A DNA stretch of 64,000 nt from Lewinellaceae bacterium (GTDB taxonomy: Bacteria > Bacteroidota > Bacteroidia > Chitinophagales > Saprospiraceae): assembly GCA_020636435.1 (NCBI GenBank), contig JACJXX010000001.1, positions 2,621,001-2,685,000 of the forward strand. The letters are read 5' to 3'. Under the pieces are notes generated by a model. That model made no database searches and had not been told where the DNA came from. It saw only the letters and a program-made list of their open reading frames with translations. Below, piece by piece: positions 61,411-64,000 of this stretch (its first letter is position 1; each line of letters opens with the position of its first letter). The position numbers and the translations under genes are program-made.

Positions 61411-61827
61411 ATGAAGATCATCATCATCAACGGCCCCAACCTCAATTTGTTGGGCACCCGTGAGCCGCACATCTACGGCCGGCAGAGCTTCGAAGATTAT
61501 TTTCTGAAGCTGCAGGAGGATTATCCGCATATCACCCTGCATTATTTTCAAAGCAACAGCGAGGGAAAGATCGTCGATAAGCTGCACGAGGTGGGCTTTT
61601 CCTACGACGGCGCCGTCCTCAACGCCGGGGCATACGCCCATACCTCCATTGCCATTGCCGACGCCATTGCCGCCATCCGCACGCCTGTGCTGGAGGTGCA
61701 CATCTCCAATGTTTACGAACGGGAGGCGTTCCGCCACCATTCCTATCTTTCGCCCGTCTGCCGCGGCCTTATCGTGGGGCTGGGGCTGAAAGGATACGAG
61801 CTGGCGATCCGGTTTTTCCTGGAGTAA
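61411..61827 (+). CDS. aroQ: Type II 3-dehydroquinate dehydratase
   Basis: A 138-residue type II dehydroquinase, third step of the shikimate pathway, dodecameric and cytosolic. ATG 61411 gives MKIIIINGPNLNLLGTREPH with the catalytic loop Arg and nearby Tyr; the upstream frame to 61330 is array sequence. Further motifs: YFQSNSEGKIVDKLHEV, LNAGAYAHTSIAIADAI (His), EVHISNVYEREAFRHHSY (His) and GLGLKGYELAI. Length and motifs match AroQ fully. Confidence 0.96.
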   Translation: MKIIIINGPNLNLLGTREPHIYGRQSFEDYFLKLQEDYPHITLHYFQSNSEGKIVDKLHEVGFSYDGAVLNAGAYAHTSIAIADAIAAIRTPVLEVHISNVYEREAFRHHSYLSPVCRGLIVGLGLKGYELAIRFFLE

Positions 61828-61880
61828 TGCCTAATTTTCTTATCTTCGGCAGCACTTAATCCTAACTAAACCGAAATCAG

Positions 61881-63116
61881 ATGCCATCCAGATTTACCTT
61901 CCTGTTTATTGCCTTATTGTTGCCTGCGCTCAGCCTTTCCGCCCAGCAAGGCGAGGCCATCAACCTCAGCCTGACTCACGACGGAATAACCCGCACCTAC
62001 ATCATGTACGTCCCGCAGGCCTATACCGGGGAGGAACCCTGGCCCCTGATCCTCAGCCTCCACGGATATACCGGCACGGCGGAGCTGCAGCGCCTGATCA
62101 GCAATTTCGAGGCCCTGGCCGATGAAGAACACTTCCTCCTGGCCTATCCGCAGGGATTGGAGATCGACGATCCTTCCGGAGGCATCCTGCCGGCATTGCC
62201 GCCACGAGGCACCGGATGGAACATCCTGGATCCCGACGGCCCGGATGACCTGGGCTTCATGGCCGCCCTTATCGACAGCATTGCCGCCGGGTTTAATGTC
62301 GACTCCGGGCTGGTCTTCGCTGCCGGGCATTCCAACGGAGGCACGCTGGCTTATGTGATGGCCTGCGAACTCACGGGCCGCATCGCCGCCATTGCCTCGG
62401 TAGGCGGGCCGGGCACTTCTCCCGGGCTGGTGCCCTTCTTTGAATGCGATGCCACGGCGCCGACGCCCGTTTTGCATATCCATGGAACAGCCGATGCGGT
62501 GGTTCCCTACAACGGAGTCAACGGCCTTTTTGCCTCCATACCAGACCTGGTGGAGGGCTGGGGCGCTTTCAACGGCTGCTCCTCCGGCCCCGTCGTGACC
62601 GAGGTGGCCAATACCAACCTTCAGGATGGCAGCTCCGTCACCCTGATCCAGTACCTGGATTGCGAGCAGGATGCGGAGGTATGGCACTTCCGGATCAACG
62701 GCGGCGGCCACTGGTGGCCGGGCAGCATCGACGTGCCCTTCTTCCTGGAGTCCGTTTTTGGAAAAACCAACCGCGACTTTGACGCCAGCCGGGAGATTTG
62801 GAACTTCTTTACCGGCCAGCCGCTTACCGGCGCAGAGGAACGAGCGGTCGTACCCCTGGCAACAATTACCGCCTTTCCCAATCCGTTTGAGGATAATGTT
62901 TCTTTTGCTTTTTACCTTCCGGAGGCAGGAAAGGTTGGCCTGAAGATTTTCAACCCATTAGGGCGGCAGGTAGCTGCTTTGCCAGGCCGGGAACTGCCCG
63001 GAGGGTGGCAACAGCTACAGTGGAAAATACAGCGCCCCCTGGCGCCAGGCCTCTACCTGGCCGTCATAGAAGCCGATGGAGTGCCGTCAGGCCAGGCAAG
63101 ACTGATCCGGAAATAA
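61881..63116 (+). CDS. T9SS-secreted PHB-depolymerase/feruloyl-esterase-like hydrolase
   Basis: A 411-residue secreted hydrolase. The signal peptide is FTFLFIALLLPALSLSAQ. The alpha/beta-hydrolase core has LILSLHGYTGTAELQRLISN, nucleophile elbow AAGHSNGGTLAYV, VLHIHGTADAVVPYNG (Asp) and GGGHWWPG (His), like LpqC/PHB depolymerases and feruloyl esterases. The last ~80 residues are a T9SS type A tail (ITAFPNPFEDNVSFAFYLP ... GLYLAVIEADG). The TAA stop (63114-63116) is the first copy of a MITE target duplication, so the insertion left the coding region intact. Confidence 0.9.
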   Translation: MPSRFTFLFIALLLPALSLSAQQGEAINLSLTHDGITRTYIMYVPQAYTGEEPWPLILSLHGYTGTAELQRLISNFEALADEEHFLLAYPQGLEIDDPSGGILPALPPRGTGWNILDPDGPDDLGFMAALIDSIAAGFNVDSGLVFAAGHSNGGTLAYVMACELTGRIAAIASVGGPGTSPGLVPFFECDATAPTPVLHIHGTADAVVPYNGVNGLFASIPDLVEGWGAFNGCSSGPVVTEVANTNLQDGSSVTLIQYLDCEQDAEVWHFRINGGGHWWPGSIDVPFFLESVFGKTNRDFDASREIWNFFTGQPLTGAEERAVVPLATITAFPNPFEDNVSFAFYLPEAGKVGLKIFNPLGRQVAALPGRELPGGWQQLQWKIQRPLAPGLYLAVIEADGVPSGQARLIRK

Positions 63117-63275
63117 GGCACGACGAAAGAATAAACTGTCCATTCTGGCTTGTCCTTTTTGCGCCATGCTGCGTTGCTCATCACTCAGGTAGCTTTGGCT
63201 ATCCTCATTCTTCGCGCCTTGCCTGGCACAAAAATTACTGCCCCATAATTGAACACTTTATTCTTTCCTCGTGCC
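63117..63275 (+). mobile_element. 159-bp MITE-like element, copy 6, at a stop codon
   Basis: Ends GGCACGACGAAAG and CTTTCCTCGTGCC, direct repeats TAA (63114-63116 and 63276-63278). The left TAA doubles as the stop of the hydrolase gene. Confidence 0.92.
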
Positions 63276-63306
63276 TAAGTGTTTTTTGTATGCCATTACC
63301 TGTATC

Positions 63307-63345
63307 AACCCAATCAACTCAATCAACCCAATCAACCAACTACCT
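63307..63345. repeat. CAACCCAATCAA short tandem array
   Basis: Four units of about 9-10 bp (CAATCAACCC/CAATCAACTC) just after the MITE and next to the 3' end of the FKBP-TPR gene. Confidence 0.8.
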
Positions 63346-64000
63346 CAACTGCTCCAACATCTGCCGGGCATTGCTGTTTTGCGGGTTCAACTCTAACGAC
63401 CGTTGGTAGTGCTGCTTGGCCATCTCCCGGTCGCCGGCCCGGTAGTAGGCTTCAGCCAGGCTATCGTAGGCGTTGGCGGAAGAGGGGTATTGCTCTACAT
63501 TGTAGCTGAAAGCAGTAATGGCCTCTTCGGCATTTCCGTTTCCGAGGAACAGATAACCGACCTGGTTGATCTCCCACTCTCCAAAATAAGCTTTTGAGCT
63601 GTTGATCAGCAGTTTGAATTCCTTGTAAGCCGATTCCGGGCCGCCGCTTTCCATCGCCTTGGCCACCAGGCGTGCGCCGTCGGGCAGAGGAGGCATTACC
63701 TCCATCAACTCAATTTCCCAGATGGCGTAATTCCCGGGTATATCCATGGACGGAGCGTTGCGCATGGCCTCCCGGAGGTCGGGCATCGGGATGTCAAAGC
63801 GATACTTTCCGCCAACCTTCATGACCTCGAAAGCCGACTGGAAGGACGACGGCAATTCGGAGATCAGTTGATAATCCGGTACGCCGATCTGATAGGTGGA
63901 AACCAGCACTCTTCCGTTGACGTCCAAAAGCTGGTTGTGGGTAAGCGCGCCCATGTTGCTGCTGAGTTGGGAGCCGTTTCCCGGCCGGAGCACCTCGTAC
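63340..64000 (-). CDS. FKBP-type peptidyl-prolyl isomerase with TPR tail (partial, 5' end off window)
   Basis: The visible 220 C-terminal codons run off the right edge (YEVLRPGNGSQ at the edge). The first part matches an FKBP core (VLRPGNGSQLSSNMGALTHN, QSAFEVMKVGGKYRFDIPMP, GNYAIWEIELMEV), though the usual active-site residues are partly degenerate. The last ~85 residues form TPR-like helices (NAYDSLAEAYYRAGDREMAK, HYQRSLELNPQNSNARQMLE). FKBP proteins with such tails act as periplasmic folding catalysts or chaperones; the signal peptide is outside the window. Confidence 0.75.
   Translation of the reverse strand, partial: YEVLRPGNGSQLSSNMGALTHNQLLDVNGRVLVSTYQIGVPDYQLISELPSSFQSAFEVMKVGGKYRFDIPMPDLREAMRNAPSMDIPGNYAIWEIELMEVMPPLPDGARLVAKAMESGGPESAYKEFKLLINSSKAYFGEWEINQVGYLFLGNGNAEEAITAFSYNVEQYPSSANAYDSLAEAYYRAGDREMAKQHYQRSLELNPQNSNARQMLEQLR

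Overview
The window reads as a chromosomal segment of a Bacteroidota bacterium, most likely a Saprospiria relative (Lewinella/Phaeodactylibacter-like). The evidence is type IX secretion (T9SS) C-terminal sorting tails, DUF3857/transglutaminase exoproteins, a BamA with long POTRA region, a BlaI/M56 sensor pair, a GGGP-synthase-family gene and many lipoproteins, in moderately GC-rich DNA with roomy, repeat-filled gaps between genes. No rRNA or tRNA gene and no CRISPR array was seen.

Layout. 1-16 kb: sugar isomerase (edge), a barrel-like protein, a coiled-coil lipoprotein, an SLC12-like transporter, a frameshifted T9SS beta-helix protein, gabD, an AAA ATPase with DUF234, bamA. 16-21.5 kb: a degenerate island with a putative toxin/immunity-like pair, a bamA fragment, a patatin, and a two-gene ATPase plus PD-(D/E)XK-like nuclease module whose ATPase gene has been broken by an IS5 remnant and by a 159-bp element. 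21-31 kb: rsgA, a GGGP synthase, two tandem DUF3857 genes (the upstream one split by an IS1182 element), a lipoprotein and an HD-PycTM fusion. 31-38 kb: ferritin, DUF2007, chrA, and a BlaI/M56-TonB pair. 38-47.5 kb: a PIN toxin pair, a MazF-like module, then the most interesting locus. 47.5-64 kb: ordinary metabolic, secreted and repair genes (esterases, FdhF-like oxidoreductase, kdsD, recQ, aroQ, FKBP-TPR).

Main discovery candidate (39.3-47.3 kb, all on the minus strand): a LRR-Roc-COR-TIR (ROCO) protein, a cytosolic FGE-sulfatase-fold protein with a DGR-like variable C-terminus (15 candidate positions, all encoded by NNY codons), avd, and the first ~44 codons of a DGR reverse transcriptase. 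This looks like a diversity-generating retroelement serving a TIR-effector conflict system, now decayed: the target gene and avd are separated by two head-to-tail, nearly identical 1919-bp group II introns placed just after the target gene's terminator hairpin, and the reverse transcriptase has been cut and fused to an unrelated ORF.

A second theme is a family of 159-bp palindromic MITE-like elements (six copies, one internally deleted, 3-bp TSDs). Two insertions can be undone on paper to restore an open reading frame exactly. Other nested elements (a 146-bp element with an 8-bp TSD, an IS1182 copy with TSD CTAG, several inverted-repeat cassettes and minisatellites) explain most of the long intergenic gaps.
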